A stretch of 64,000 nt of DNA, taken from positions 3,534,001 to 3,598,000 of the forward strand of contig NZ_RCCV01000001.1 in NCBI RefSeq assembly GCF_003664255.1. The letters are read 5' to 3'. This DNA comes from Micromonospora sp. M71_S20 (GTDB lineage Bacteria; Actinomycetota; Actinomycetes; Mycobacteriales; Micromonosporaceae). A model generated the notes under the pieces. The model did not search any database and had not been told where the DNA came from. It saw only the letters and a program-made list of their open reading frames with translations. This document shows, in pieces, positions 32,792-41,416 of the stretch (position 1 is its first letter; the number at the start of each line of letters is the position of its first letter). The position numbers and the translations under genes were made by a program.

Positions 32792-35347
32792 ATGATGGGA
32801 CCCGGTGACTTCGGCTCCGACCCCTGGGACGAGTTCCTGGCCCGGTACTTCGGCCGGGGCGAGGGTGGACGCCGACCCGCGCACCGGGTCGACATCACCC
32901 GGCTGATGACCGCCGACGCCAGGGAGATGCTGGCCGACGCGGCCCGCCGGGCCGCCCAGCGGCAGAGCAGCGACCTCGACACGGACCACCTGCTCTGGGC
33001 CGCGCTGCAACGCGAACCGCTGCGCGATCTCGTCCGCCGCGCCGGCGCCGACCCGGACACGCTGCTCAACGCGCTCGGCGGGCGCGGCGACGGCGCGCCC
33101 AAGGGCGAGGTGCCGCCCAACCTGTCGCTCACCCCCGCGGCCAAGCGGGCGCTGCTCGACGCCCACCAGCTGTCCCGGGCGATGGGCGCCAACTACATCG
33201 GGCCCGAGCACATCCTGATGGCGCTGCCGCTGAACCCGGAGTCCCCGGCCGGACGGATGCTCGCCGCCGGCCGGATCCAGCCCGAGTCGTTGCAGGCGGC
33301 CAGCGCCGAGCGCGGGCCGATGACCGGGCCCCGGCCCGACCGTGGCACGCCCACCCTCGACCAGTACGGCCAGGACCTCACCGACCTGGCCCGCAACGAC
33401 CAGATCGACCCGGTGATCGGCCGGGCCGAGGAGATCGAGCAGGCCGTCGAGATCCTGTCCCGGCGGACGAAGAACAACCCGGTGCTGATCGGCGAGGCCG
33501 GCGTCGGCAAGACCGCGATCGTGGAGGGCCTGGCGGAGCGGATCTGCGACGGCGACGTGCCGCAGACGCTGCTGGGCAAGCGGGTGATCCAGCTCGACCT
33601 GGCCGGCCTGGTGGCGGGAACCCGGTACCGGGGCGACTTCGAGGAGCGGCTGAAGAAGGTCATCGACGAGATCCGGGCGCACCGCGACGAGCTGATCGTC
33701 TTCCTGGACGAGATCCACACCCTGGTCGGCGCGGGCGGGGCGGGCAGCGAGGGCGGCATGGACGCCTCGAACATGCTCAAGCCGGCGCTGGCCCGGGGCG
33801 AACTGCGGGTGATCGGCGCGACCACGCTGGACGAGTACCGCAAGAGCATCGAGAAGGACGCGGCGCTGGCCCGCCGGTTCCAGCCGGTGTTCGTGCCGGA
33901 GCCCACCGTGGACGACACCGTGGCGATCCTGCGCGGGCTGCGCGACCGCTACGAGGCCCACCACCAGGTGCGGTTCACCGACGAGGCGTTGGTCGCCGCG
34001 GCCGAGCTGTCCGACCGGTACGTGACCGACCGGTTCCTGCCGGACAAGGCGATCGACCTGATCGACCAGGCCGGCGCCCGGGTCCGGCTGCGCACCCGCA
34101 CCCCGGCCTCCGACGTGCGGGAGCTGGAGACGCAGCTCGACGAGGTACGCCGGGACAAGGAGCAGGCCGTCGCCGACGAGCAGTACGAGAAGGCGTCCGC
34201 GCTGCGCGACCAGCTCGCCGAGCTGGAGGAGCAGATCCGCCGGGCCCGGGGCGACGAGGGCGGCTCGTCGCAGGTGCCGGCCGTCGGGCCGCAGGAGATC
34301 GCGGAGGTGGTCTCCCGCGCCACCGGCATCCCGATCAGCCAGCTCACCGAGGAGGAACGCGACCGGCTGCTGCGGCTGGAGGGCCACCTGCACGAGAAGG
34401 TGGTCGGCCAGGAGGACGCGGTCACCGCGGTCGCCGAGGCGGTCCGCCGCTCGCGTGCCGGGTTGGCCGACCCGGACCGCCCGATGGGCAGCTTCCTCTT
34501 CCTCGGGCCCACCGGCGTCGGCAAGACCGAGCTGGCCCGGGCTCTCGCGGAGGCGCTGTTCGGCGAGGCCGACCGGATGGTCCGGGTGGACATGAGCGAG
34601 TTCCAGGAGCGGCACACGGTCAGCCGGCTCGTCGGCGCCCCGCCCGGGTACGTCGGCTACGAGGAGGCCGGCCAGCTCACCGAGGCGGTCCGCCGCCGCC
34701 CGTACGCGGTGGTGCTGCTCGACGAGATCGAGAAGGCTCACCCCGACGTGTTCAACATCCTGCTCCAGGTGCTCGACGACGGGCGGCTCACCGACAGCCA
34801 GGGCCGTACGGTCAACTTCAAGAACACCGTACTGATCATGACGAGCAACCTCGGCTCGGAACTGATCACCGGCGCCCAGCGCGCCGTCGGGTTCGGCACC
34901 GGCGCGGACGGCGGCGAGCAGGAGCGCGACGAGCTGCGCGAGCGGCTGATGCGCCGGCTCCAGGAGAACTTCCGACCGGAGTTCCTCAACCGCATCGACG
35001 AGGTGATCATCTTCCGCCGGCTGGAGGCCGAGCAGCTGCGCCAGATCACCGGCCTGCTGCTGGAGGAGACCCGCCGTCGCCTGCACGCGCAGGACATCCA
35101 GGTGCACTTCACCACCGCCGCCGTCGACTGGATCGCCGAGCACGGCTACCAGCCGGAGTTCGGCGCCCGGCCGTTGCGCCGGGTCATCCAGCGGGAGGTG
35201 GACAACCAGCTCTCCCGGATGCTGCTGGAGTCGGCGGTCTCGCCCGGCCAGAAGATCACCGTGGACGCCCGCGACGGGCGACTCGCCTTCGACGTCACGG
35301 CCGGCGAGCGCGGCTACACCCCGGCCACGACGTCCCATCCCCGATGA
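32792..35347 (+). CDS. ClpC-like AAA+ unfoldase (Clp ATPase)
   Basis: 851 aa Hsp100 ATPase. An N-terminal Clp-N domain (about 35-165) is followed by AAA1 with Walker A GEAGVGKT and Walker B (VFLDEIHTL), a short UVR-like middle domain ([20 protein letters not shown]) and AAA2 with GPTGVGKT and [11 protein letters not shown]. The short middle domain makes it ClpC-like rather than ClpB. The unusual N-terminus has a ~30-residue Gly/Phe/Asp-rich extension. It should unfold proteins for ClpP or refold aggregates. GGAGGA precedes the ATG. A second housekeeping ClpC surely exists elsewhere; this copy is probably stress-induced. Confidence 0.88.
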   Translation: MMGPGDFGSDPWDEFLARYFGRGEGGRRPAHRVDITRLMTADAREMLADAARRAAQRQSSDLDTDHLLWAALQREPLRDLVRRAGADPDTLLNALGGRGDGAPKGEVPPNLSLTPAAKRALLDAHQLSRAMGANYIGPEHILMALPLNPESPAGRMLAAGRIQPESLQAASAERGPMTGPRPDRGTPTLDQYGQDLTDLARNDQIDPVIGRAEEIEQAVEILSRRTKNNPVLIGEAGVGKTAIVEGLAERICDGDVPQTLLGKRVIQLDLAGLVAGTRYRGDFEERLKKVIDEIRAHRDELIVFLDEIHTLVGAGGAGSEGGMDASNMLKPALARGELRVIGATTLDEYRKSIEKDAALARRFQPVFVPEPTVDDTVAILRGLRDRYEAHHQVRFTDEALVAAAELSDRYVTDRFLPDKAIDLIDQAGARVRLRTRTPASDVRELETQLDEVRRDKEQAVADEQYEKASALRDQLAELEEQIRRARGDEGGSSQVPAVGPQEIAEVVSRATGIPISQLTEEERDRLLRLEGHLHEKVVGQEDAVTAVAEAVRRSRAGLADPDRPMGSFLFLGPTGVGKTELARALAEALFGEADRMVRVDMSEFQERHTVSRLVGAPPGYVGYEEAGQLTEAVRRRPYAVVLLDEIEKAHPDVFNILLQVLDDGRLTDSQGRTVNFKNTVLIMTSNLGSELITGAQRAVGFGTGADGGEQERDELRERLMRRLQENFRPEFLNRIDEVIIFRRLEAEQLRQITGLLLEETRRRLHAQDIQVHFTTAAVDWIAEHGYQPEFGARPLRRVIQREVDNQLSRMLLESAVSPGQKITVDARDGRLAFDVTAGERGYTPATTSHPR

Positions 35348-35360
35348 CCGGAGGGCGGAC

Positions 35361-35528
35361 ATGAGCGAACCCCAGGAGACCCGGGACGAGAGCGAGCGCA
35401 CCGATCCGATCGTGGCCCCGCCGACCGCCAACCCCGCCCGGGTGCGGATGCCGCCGGAGGACGTGGGCCAGCAGGGCGACGACCCGGAGCCGGCGGAGTC
35501 CGACCGCCGCCGTCGAGAGGAGGGCTGA
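35361..35528 (+). CDS. Small disordered acidic protein between the clpC-like and DUF3140 genes
   Basis: 55 aa, rich in Glu, Asp, Pro and Arg (MSEPQETRDESERTDPIVAP ... PAESDRRRREEG), predicted disordered. The ATG has a strong GGAGGG site, it begins 13 bp after the clpC-like stop, and its TGA overlaps the next ATG by one base (TGATG), so coupling is clear. No domain known. Confidence 0.65.
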   Translation: MSEPQETRDESERTDPIVAPPTANPARVRMPPEDVGQQGDDPEPAESDRRRREEG

Positions 35529-35878
35529 TGGTACGCGAGCAGCGGCTCGAACCCGATGTGGAGGTGCTCTGGGACGACTTCCACGCCCAGGTGAACGTCC
35601 CGTCGGAGCAGTTGCGGCAGTGGTTGCTCACCCGCGGCTCCGGGGAGGAGTCGTTCGGGCCCGACCCGGATCTCGACCTGCCCGGGTTGGGCCGGCGGAT
35701 CCTGCGGGTGCTGACCAAACGCAAGGTCGACCTCACGCCGGAGGACATCCGGGTGATGCGGGACGCGATCGACGAGATCCAGTCCCTGCTGGACGAGAAG
35801 CCGCCGCGCGGCAACGCCGACGACGAGTGGCGGCACTCCCTGCTCGACCTGGGCCACGACGTGCTCGTCGAACGCTGA
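35528..35878 (+). CDS. DUF3140 family protein
   Basis: 116 aa. Conserved VEVLWDDFHAQVNVPSEQLR, RILRVLTKRKVDLTPEDIRV and EWRHSLLDLGHDVL match DUF3140, small soluble actinobacterial proteins of unknown function. Translationally coupled to the preceding small gene and thus part of the stress-promoter clpC-like operon. Confidence 0.75.
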   Translation: MVREQRLEPDVEVLWDDFHAQVNVPSEQLRQWLLTRGSGEESFGPDPDLDLPGLGRRILRVLTKRKVDLTPEDIRVMRDAIDEIQSLLDEKPPRGNADDEWRHSLLDLGHDVLVER

Positions 35879-35890
35879 GCCCGCGGAAGA

Positions 35891-35920
35891 GGCGGCGCCC
35901 GGGTCCTCCCGGGCGCCGCC
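35891..35920. terminator. Bidirectional hairpin terminator
   Basis: Perfect 13-bp stem (GGCGGCGCCCGGG / CCCGGGCGCCGCC) with a 4-nt loop between converging genes. Confidence 0.85.
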
Positions 35921-35928
35921 TGCCGTGG

Positions 35929-36171
35929 TCAACCGTGGTCGCTCTCCAGGCTGCCGATCGTCAGGCCCGCGGCGTCGGCCGCCGCCTCGCGGTCGGCGCG
36001 CGCCCGCTCCTCGCGGGTCAGCAGGTTGGCGTACTCGGTGACGTCCGCCGGGTCGGGCACCTCGGGCAGGCGACGCAGGAACGCCTCCAGGTCGCGGGCG
36101 GCGGCGGTGTGCGTGGCGGCGGCCTGGCGGAGGATCTCCCGGTCGTCGGCGGCGGGGTTGGCATCGGTCAT
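35929..36171 (-). CDS. Small helical hypothetical protein
   Basis: 80 aa, acidic and helical (ILRQAAATHTAAARDLEAFL ... EYANLLTREERARADREAAA). No domain recognised. ATG is preceded by AGGCGGA. A GGGTAT hexamer lies ten bases upstream but without a good GTTT partner, so SigB control is unproven. It stands alone after the LysR gene. Confidence 0.6.
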   Translation of the reverse strand: MTDANPAADDREILRQAAATHTAAARDLEAFLRRLPEVPDPADVTEYANLLTREERARADREAAADAAGLTIGSLESDHG

Positions 36172-36190
36172 GTCCGCCTGATACCCGGCG

Positions 36191-37186
36191 CTACGCGGTT
36201 CGCACCCCGTCGGTCCCGGCGGCCGTCAGCCTCCGCGCCCCGTAGCCCGGGTTGCGCAACAGCCAGGCCAGGTACTCCGGGTGGGCCGCGAGCGAGTCGG
36301 TGTACGCGGCCAGCGCGGTCTCCAGCACCAGTTCGGCGTCGCGGGCGGCGGGGGAGTCGGGATGCCAGCCCAGCATCAGCCGCCAGCGCAGCGGCGTGCC
36401 GGCCAGCATCCGGGTGACCAACCCGGCGACCGGGCGGAAGGTGGCCTGGCAGAGCGCGATCGCCTCGCCGGAGTCCACCATGTCGATGCAGCAGCGCACG
36501 TCGGTCTCGTACACCTTGCGGGGGGTGAAGCCGGCGCGGGCGCAGGCGGCGGCGAAGCAGTCGCCGAAGCAGCCGTCGCCGGGCGCGGCGACCCACTGCT
36601 CGCGGCTCAGGTCCACCAGGCTCACCTCGGCGTGCCCGGCCAGCGGGTGCTGCTCCGGCAGCAGCACCAGCACCGGGTCGACCGCCACCTCCCGCCAGCT
36701 CAACCCGAGCTCGGCGGGCGGGGCCGCGTCGCCGCACACCCCGATCAGCGCAAAGTCCAGCCGGCCTCCGGCGACCAGCTGGGCCAGCTCGTCGGCCGAC
36801 CAGGAGGCGTGGGTGGTGATCTGTGCGGGTGGGGGCTCGGCGGCGAGCCGGTGCACGAGCCGGCCGAGGATGGGGCTGTTCACCCCGCCGAACCGGTAGC
36901 GGCGCGGCGTGTCCCCGGCGCCGGCCAGCCGGGCCGCCTCGTCCTGCAGGCCCTTCATCGCCGGCAGCAGCACCCGCGCCCGGGCGAGCACCAGCTCGCC
37001 GAGGGCGGTGGGGCGCGCGCCGCGGCGGTCCCGTTCGAACAGGGGCCCGCCCAGGGTCCGCTCGATGCGCTGGAGCTGGGCGGTGAGTGCCGGCTGGGCC
37101 AGGCCGAGCGTCGATGCCGCCTTGGTCACGCTCCCCGTCTCCGCGATCGCGCAGACCACCCTCAGGTGTCGCAGCTCCAGATTCAT
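36191..37186 (-). CDS. LysR-family transcription regulator
   Basis: 331 aa. N-terminal winged helix-turn-helix (LRHLRVVCAIAETGSVTKAA, LGLAQPALTAQLQRIERTLG, LFERDRRGARPTALGE) and a C-terminal effector-binding domain in two lobes (residues about 95-300). The inducer is unknown. The start codon lies inside a perfect 7-3-7 palindrome that also contains its probable -10 box, so autorepression is likely (inference). No divergent partner gene is adjacent; the next upstream gene is the minus-strand hemerythrin protein. Confidence 0.85.
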   Translation of the reverse strand: MNLELRHLRVVCAIAETGSVTKAASTLGLAQPALTAQLQRIERTLGGPLFERDRRGARPTALGELVLARARVLLPAMKGLQDEAARLAGAGDTPRRYRFGGVNSPILGRLVHRLAAEPPPAQITTHASWSADELAQLVAGGRLDFALIGVCGDAAPPAELGLSWREVAVDPVLVLLPEQHPLAGHAEVSLVDLSREQWVAAPGDGCFGDCFAAACARAGFTPRKVYETDVRCCIDMVDSGEAIALCQATFRPVAGLVTRMLAGTPLRWRLMLGWHPDSPAARDAELVLETALAAYTDSLAAHPEYLAWLLRNPGYGARRLTAAGTDGVRTA

Positions 37187-37200
37187 ACCGTGACGGTATG
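37184..37200 (-). promoter_or_regulatory. Palindromic operator overlapping the LysR start codon
   Basis: CATACCGTGACGGTATG is a perfect palindrome (7-3-7). On the minus strand it holds TACCGT six bases before the ATG and the ATG itself, so a bound protein would cover the -10 and start of a leaderless mRNA. Confidence 0.55.
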
Positions 37201-37286
37201 ACCCCGTAGCGGCCGACGGAAGGCCCCGAACGGATCAACGCTTTCCGATGTGTGCCCGATCTGCTCCGACCGCGCCCGCCGCCGGC

Positions 37287-37895
37287 TCAGCCCGGCGGCC
37301 GTTCGGTGAGGTCGGCCAGGTACGTGGGGCGGCCGGTGACGGCGTCGCGGACCTTGTCGACGACGCCCACGGCGGGCTCGACGACCCGGTTCCACGGCGG
37401 GGTCGCCGGGGTGCCGGGGTGCGGGCGCGTCGGGGCCGCCTCCTCGGCGATCTCCAGCCGGTTGCCCAGGCGGATCAGCTCCTCGGCGCTGGCCACCTCG
37501 CGCAGCGCCGCGACGAGCGCGCCCGCCTCCTCGACGTGGCGGTGGACCCGCGCGGCGACGTCGGCGAGTCCCTCGTCGGCGAGCCCCTTCAGGGCGGTCA
37601 GCAGGGCCCGGTCGTCCGCGATGGCCCGGTCGATCCGGTCCGCCGCGTCGGGCAACGCGCTCCGGACGGCGGGCAGCAGGTACTGCTCCTCGGCGGAGAG
37701 GTGCCGGGACAGCGCCGCCGTGAGCACCTCCAGGCCGCGCTCGGGGGCGGGCTCCGGGCCCGGGTCGGTGAGCCGCCGCAGCAGCTCCCGCAGTTGCCGG
37801 TGCTCGGCGTCGAGGATGTCGGCGATGCTGCGCCCGCCCGGTCGGAAGCCCTCGTCCTCTCCGGTCGGCGGCAGCGGTGGCAGGGGAACGGTCAT
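37287..37895 (-). CDS. Hemerythrin HHE-domain protein
   Basis: 202 aa. A four-helix hemerythrin-like domain spans about 20-145: LDAEHRQLRELLRRL, LSRHLSAEEQYLLPAV and VHRHVEEAGALVAAL supply His and Glu ligands for a di-iron site. Such proteins sense or store O2, iron or NO. The C-terminal 55 residues are Pro-rich with a short helix. GAGGAGG precedes the ATG at 37895; the frame is open further upstream, but that overlaps the SigB-type promoter. Confidence 0.8.
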   Translation of the reverse strand: MTVPLPPLPPTGEDEGFRPGGRSIADILDAEHRQLRELLRRLTDPGPEPAPERGLEVLTAALSRHLSAEEQYLLPAVRSALPDAADRIDRAIADDRALLTALKGLADEGLADVAARVHRHVEEAGALVAALREVASAEELIRLGNRLEIAEEAAPTRPHPGTPATPPWNRVVEPAVGVVDKVRDAVTGRPTYLADLTERPPG

Positions 37896-37950
37896 GGTGC
37901 CCTCCTCTTTGGCGGGCGGCGCACGTGGTGGGCAGCGGTCGCGAGCGGCG

Positions 37951-37976
37951 GTACCCGGCCGCGTCGGCGGCGAAAC
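37951..37976 (-). promoter_or_regulatory. SigB-type promoter of the hemerythrin gene
   Basis: Minus strand: GTTT (37976-37973), 16-nt spacer, GGGTAC (37956-37951), about 55 bases before the ATG. Confidence 0.65.
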
Positions 37977-38067
37977 CGGGCCCGGTCGCGGGCCGTGCCC
38001 GGCCGTCGGCGCCGACCCGGCGGGGCGGGGCGACCGCAGCGGGCCCGTGGGCTGGTATGAAGAACCG

Positions 38068-39396
38068 ATGACGACCGACGCCGCCTCCGCCCGACCCGAC
38101 CCCACCGACGAGGTCGTCGACCTCTGCCGTGACCTCCTGCGGATCGACACCACCAACACCGGGGACAACGACACCAGCGCCGGGGAACGCCTCGCCGCCG
38201 AGTACGTGGCGGAGAAGCTGGCCGAGGTGGGCGTCGAGTCCGTCATCCACGAGTCGGCGCCCGGCCGGGCCAACCTGGTCGCCCGCATTCCCGGCACCGA
38301 CCCGGGCCGCGGGGCGCTGCTGGTGCACGGCCACCTCGACGTCGTCCCCGCCGACGCCGACGAGTGGTCGGTGCACCCCTTCTCCGGTGAGTTGCGCGAC
38401 GGCTACCTGTGGGGCCGGGGCGCCATCGACATGAAGGACTTCGACGCGATGGTGCTGGCCGTGGTGCGGCACTGGCAGCGCACCGGGGTCCGCCCGCCCC
38501 GGGACATCGTCCTCGCGTACACGGCCGACGAGGAGGCGGGCAGCGACTACGGCGCGCACTTCCTGGTCGAGCGGCACCGCGGTCTGTTCGACGGCTGCAC
38601 CGAGGCCATCGGCGAGGTCGGCGGCTTCTCGTACTCGGTCAACGACAGCCAGCGGCTCTACCTCATCGAGACCGCCGAGAAGGGCATCGACTGGCTGCGC
38701 CTGCACGCCAAGGGCCGCCCCGGGCACGGCTCGATGATCCACGACGACAACGCGGTCACCGCGCTCGCCGAGGCGGTGGCCCGGATCGGCCGGCACCGCT
38801 TCCCCGTGGTGGTCACCGACACCGTACGGGCGTTCCTGGAGGAGGTCTCCGACCTGCTCGGCGTCGAGCTGGACCCGGAGGACCCGGAGACCGCCATCGC
38901 CAAGCTCGGGCCGATCGCCAACATCATCGGCGCGACCATCCGCAACACCGCCAACCCGACCCGGCTCGCCGCCGGCTACAAGGACAACGTCATCCCCGGC
39001 CGGGCCACCGCCACCATCGACTGCCGCAGCCTGCCGGGGCAGTCGGAGCTGCTGGAGCGGCAGCTGCGCGAGCTGGTCGGTCCGGACATCGTCATCGAGT
39101 ACGTCCAGCGCCAGCCGGCGCTGGAGACGACGTTCGACGGCGAACTGGTCGACGCGATGTCCGCCGCGCTGCGCGCGGAGGACCCGGGGGCGCGCCCGGT
39201 GCCGTACATGCTCTCCGGCGGCACCGACGCGAAGGCGTTCTCGCAGCTCGGCATCCGCTGCTTCGGCTTCGCGCCGCTGCGGCTGCCCGCCGACCTGAAC
39301 TTCTCCGCGCTGTTCCACGGCATCGACGAGCGGGTTCCGGTGGACGGACTACAGTTCGGCGTGCGGGTTCTCGACCGGTTCCTCCGCACCTGCTAG
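38068..39396 (+). CDS. M20-family zinc peptidase/deacylase
   Basis: 442 aa. Di-zinc M20 motifs are all present: LLVHGHLDVVP (His, Asp), AIDMKDFDAM (bridging Asp), AYTADEEAGSDYG (general base Glu and ligand Glu), and a C-terminal LFHGIDERV His. The dimerisation domain lies between about 200 and 320. M20 enzymes hydrolyse peptides or N-acyl amino acids; the member here resembles dipeptidases annotated only as M20/M25/M40. Substrate not defined. ATG at 38068 lacks an obvious ribosome site. Confidence 0.88.
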   Translation: MTTDAASARPDPTDEVVDLCRDLLRIDTTNTGDNDTSAGERLAAEYVAEKLAEVGVESVIHESAPGRANLVARIPGTDPGRGALLVHGHLDVVPADADEWSVHPFSGELRDGYLWGRGAIDMKDFDAMVLAVVRHWQRTGVRPPRDIVLAYTADEEAGSDYGAHFLVERHRGLFDGCTEAIGEVGGFSYSVNDSQRLYLIETAEKGIDWLRLHAKGRPGHGSMIHDDNAVTALAEAVARIGRHRFPVVVTDTVRAFLEEVSDLLGVELDPEDPETAIAKLGPIANIIGATIRNTANPTRLAAGYKDNVIPGRATATIDCRSLPGQSELLERQLRELVGPDIVIEYVQRQPALETTFDGELVDAMSAALRAEDPGARPVPYMLSGGTDAKAFSQLGIRCFGFAPLRLPADLNFSALFHGIDERVPVDGLQFGVRVLDRFLRTC

Positions 39397-39455
39397 CCCC
39401 CGCCAGGAACCCGGTGTTCCGGCGGGAACCTCTGATCGTGAAGGGACTGACCCAC

Positions 39456-40109
39456 ATGACCGACCAGCACGGTGAGCTGGACGCCGCCCTCGAGCGCGTG
39501 ATCGATGCGGCCCGCCACCACCTGGCCGCCGTCCGCGCCGCGCAGGGCCGCATCGACGACGACGACGTCTGGCAGGCGTACGTCGCGCTCAACAACGCGT
39601 CCTTCGCGTACGACGAGCAACTCCTGGACGCCTTCGGCGAGGTCACCCCGTGGGACGTCGAGTCGATCGACCCCGAGGAGGCCGACCAGCGCTTCGGGGG
39701 CGCGGAGGGCGTGGAGCCCACCGACCCGCACCCGCGGGTCATCTCGGTGCGCCAGCGGCGCGACTACCGGGTGCCGAGCGTGTCGGCGCTGATCCGGGTC
39801 GCCGAGGCCGCCCGGCGGGAGGGCACCCCGGAGGAGGACGAGCCGGAGCCCGTCGAAGGGGTCGGCGAGGCGGTGCTGGAGCTGCTCCAGAGCGGCGACG
39901 GCTCGCTCGGCGCGCTGGACGTGCCGGAGCTGGAGCCGCTCGACGGCGTGGTGATGGTCAGCGAGGTCGGCACCCCGGTGGACCTGGAGTCCTTCGACGA
40001 CGACGACCCGGTGGGCCCGTTCCAGCCGGCCGCCGACGACCGGCTGGTCGGCCGGCTCGACGAGCACCCGTTCATGGAGCTCGACGAGGAGCACGACCAC
40101 GCCCACTAG
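39456..40109 (+). CDS. Acidic hypothetical protein
   Basis: 217 aa, strongly acidic, ending in a His/Asp/Glu-rich tail (FMELDEEHDHAH). An N-terminal helical part contains DVWQAYVALNNASFAYDEQL, followed by VISVRQRRDYRVPSVSALIR. It looks like the primary-metabolism-associated hypothetical proteins common in actinobacteria; no domain recognised. AAGGGAC lies 10 bases before the ATG. It follows the M20 gene by 59 bp and may be in its operon. Confidence 0.65.
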   Translation: MTDQHGELDAALERVIDAARHHLAAVRAAQGRIDDDDVWQAYVALNNASFAYDEQLLDAFGEVTPWDVESIDPEEADQRFGGAEGVEPTDPHPRVISVRQRRDYRVPSVSALIRVAEAARREGTPEEDEPEPVEGVGEAVLELLQSGDGSLGALDVPELEPLDGVVMVSEVGTPVDLESFDDDDPVGPFQPAADDRLVGRLDEHPFMELDEEHDHAH

Positions 40110-40138
40110 GCAGTGACGGCCCGCCGGTCAGGCGGTGC

Positions 40139-40175
40139 AGGCCCGGGGCCCGACCGGACGGTCGGCCCCGGGCCT
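40139..40175. terminator. Bidirectional hairpin terminator
   Basis: 16-bp stem with one bulged C (AGGCCCGGGGCC-GACC / GGTC-GGCCCCGGGCCT), 4-nt loop, between converging genes at 40109 and 40185. Confidence 0.8.
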
Positions 40176-40184
40176 TCGTCGTGG

Positions 40185-40385
40185 TCAGTACGACAGTCCC
40201 GGCTGCGGCTGGTTGACCCGGCGGCGGCGCAGCACCACCTGCCGCGTGCCGTCGCGGTACAGCCGTACCCGCGCCAACTCCCACCCGGAGAACTCCGCCT
40301 GGATCGCCAACTGCGCCGCGGCGGTCAACCGGTCGACGTCCGGTGGCAGCCGCAGCGGCGCGTACTCGTAGTCCATGACCTCCAT
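40185..40385 (-). CDS. DUF5703 family small protein
   Basis: 66 aa. The conserved pattern DYEYAPLRLPPDVDRLTAAA, GWELARVRLYRDGTRQVVLR and a C-terminal GLSY match the short DUF5703 family; function unknown. Two ATGs are possible (40385 and 40376). The second begins at the first conserved residue, but GGAGG is too close to it, so the first is preferred. Confidence 0.65.
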   Translation of the reverse strand: MEVMDYEYAPLRLPPDVDRLTAAAQLAIQAEFSGWELARVRLYRDGTRQVVLRRRRVNQPQPGLSY

Positions 40386-40474
40386 GCTGCCCAGCCCGGG
40401 AGGCCTTCGCCACCCCCTCGCCGGTGACCCGCGCCGCTGCGCAACGTGGCCGCCCGGTGCCTCGGAGACCGCCA

Positions 40475-40516
40475 AACCTATTGACTTTCGATAGGTTGAG
40501 AGCGATAGTCGATGCA
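40475..40516 (+). promoter_or_regulatory. Consensus promoter with operator-like palindrome, DUF2975/Xre genes
   Basis: -35 TTGACT (40481-40486), 17-nt spacer, -10 GATAGT (40504-40509); the ATG at 40516 falls where transcription should start. AACCTAT (40475-40481) and ATAGGTT (40491-40497) form an inverted repeat over the -35. Confidence 0.65.
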
Positions 40517-40995
40517 TGTTCAACGAGCATCGAGCGGTAGCCCCGCTCAGAGTCTTCCTCGTGGTGCTGTTCGGGATCCTGGTCATGCTCCAGACCTTCT
40601 CGCTGCCCGGGCAGTTCGCGCACATGGCCGAGGAGTCCCCGGAGCAGGCCTACCTCAGGTGGCCGATGACCGCTGTCGCGGTGTTCTGGGTGCTGTGTGT
40701 CCAGGTGGTGGTCGTGTCCACCTGGAAGCTGCTCACCCTGGTCAAGAACGACCGCATCTTCAGCGACGCCTCGTTGAGGTGGGTGGACGCGATCGTCTGG
40801 GCGATCGTCGCCGCCTGGGTGGTGCTGCTGGGCGTCTTCCTCTACGTCGGCTTCAACGCGTCGGACCCCGGGCTGCCGCTCCTGCTGTTCCTGATGCTGG
40901 TGGGCGTCGCCGTGCTGGGCCTGCTGATGGTGGTGATGCGCGCGCTGCTGCGGCAGGCCACGACGCTGCGGACCGACATGGAGGCGGTGATCTGA
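40516..40995 (+). CDS. DUF2975 membrane protein
   Basis: 159 aa with four membrane helices (about 10-30, 50-72, 92-115, 120-145), typical of DUF2975 (VVVSTWKLLTLVKNDRIFSD, then WVDAIVWAIVAAWVVLL). These proteins are nearly always followed by a small Xre-type regulator, as here (TGATG overlap). The pair is thought to sense a membrane signal; mechanism unknown. No ribosome site; probably leaderless. Confidence 0.8.
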   Translation: MFNEHRAVAPLRVFLVVLFGILVMLQTFSLPGQFAHMAEESPEQAYLRWPMTAVAVFWVLCVQVVVVSTWKLLTLVKNDRIFSDASLRWVDAIVWAIVAAWVVLLGVFLYVGFNASDPGLPLLLFLMLVGVAVLGLLMVVMRALLRQATTLRTDMEAVI

Positions 40996-41201
40996 TGCCC
41001 ATCGTCGTCCGCATCGACGTCGAGTTGGCCAAACGCAAGATGAGCGTCGGCGAGTTCGCCGAGCGCGTCGGACTCACGCCGGCGAACGTGGCAGTGCTGA
41101 AGAACGGCCGGGCCAAGGCCGTCCGGTTCAGCACCCTGGAGGCCATGTGCCGGGTGCTCGACTGTCAGCCCGGTGACCTGCTCGAGTGGGTCGACGAATG
41201 A
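40995..41201 (+). CDS. Small Xre/YozG-type helix-turn-helix regulator
   Basis: 68 aa. A single HTH of the Cro/C1 YozG type: RIDVELAKRKMSVGEFAERV, GLTPANVAVLKNGRAKAVRF, LEAMCRVLDCQPGDLLEW. It likely represses the promoter at 40475-40516, where an inverted repeat covers the -35, controlling itself and the DUF2975 protein. The start overlaps the DUF2975 stop by one base. Confidence 0.85.
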   Translation: MPIVVRIDVELAKRKMSVGEFAERVGLTPANVAVLKNGRAKAVRFSTLEAMCRVLDCQPGDLLEWVDE

Positions 41202-41230
41202 GATTCCGGTCCGCTTTTCAAGGAGATGCC

Positions 41231-41395
41231 ATGACGTACCTGATCGCCCTCCTCGTCGTCGCGCTCGGCGTCGCCGGCATCGTGCTCGGCGGGGCCGACG
41301 ACTCGCCGGGCCTCCAGCTCCTGGGCGTCCTGCTCGTCGTCGGCGCGGTCGTCTACGGCGTGCGGCTCGTCCGGCGCGGCCGGCGCGCCCGGTAG
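41231..41395 (+). CDS. Small two-helix membrane protein
   Basis: 54 aa. Two hydrophobic helices (ALLVVALGVAGIVLGG and LQLLGVLLVVGAVVYGVRLV) separated by DDSPG, with a basic C-terminus. AGGAGA is five bases before the ATG. Probably the third gene of the DUF2975/Xre operon. Function unknown. Confidence 0.65.
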   Translation: MTYLIALLVVALGVAGIVLGGADDSPGLQLLGVLLVVGAVVYGVRLVRRGRRAR

Positions 41396-41416
41396 CGGTA
41401 CGGCCGCCACCGGGAG

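Noticed and set aside
32513..35932. 1139-codon open frame antisense to the clpC-like operon
   Set aside because: Low-complexity His/Arg/Val/Gln/Gly sequence typical of the antisense frame of a GC-rich gene; the sense strand encodes a clear AAA+ protein.
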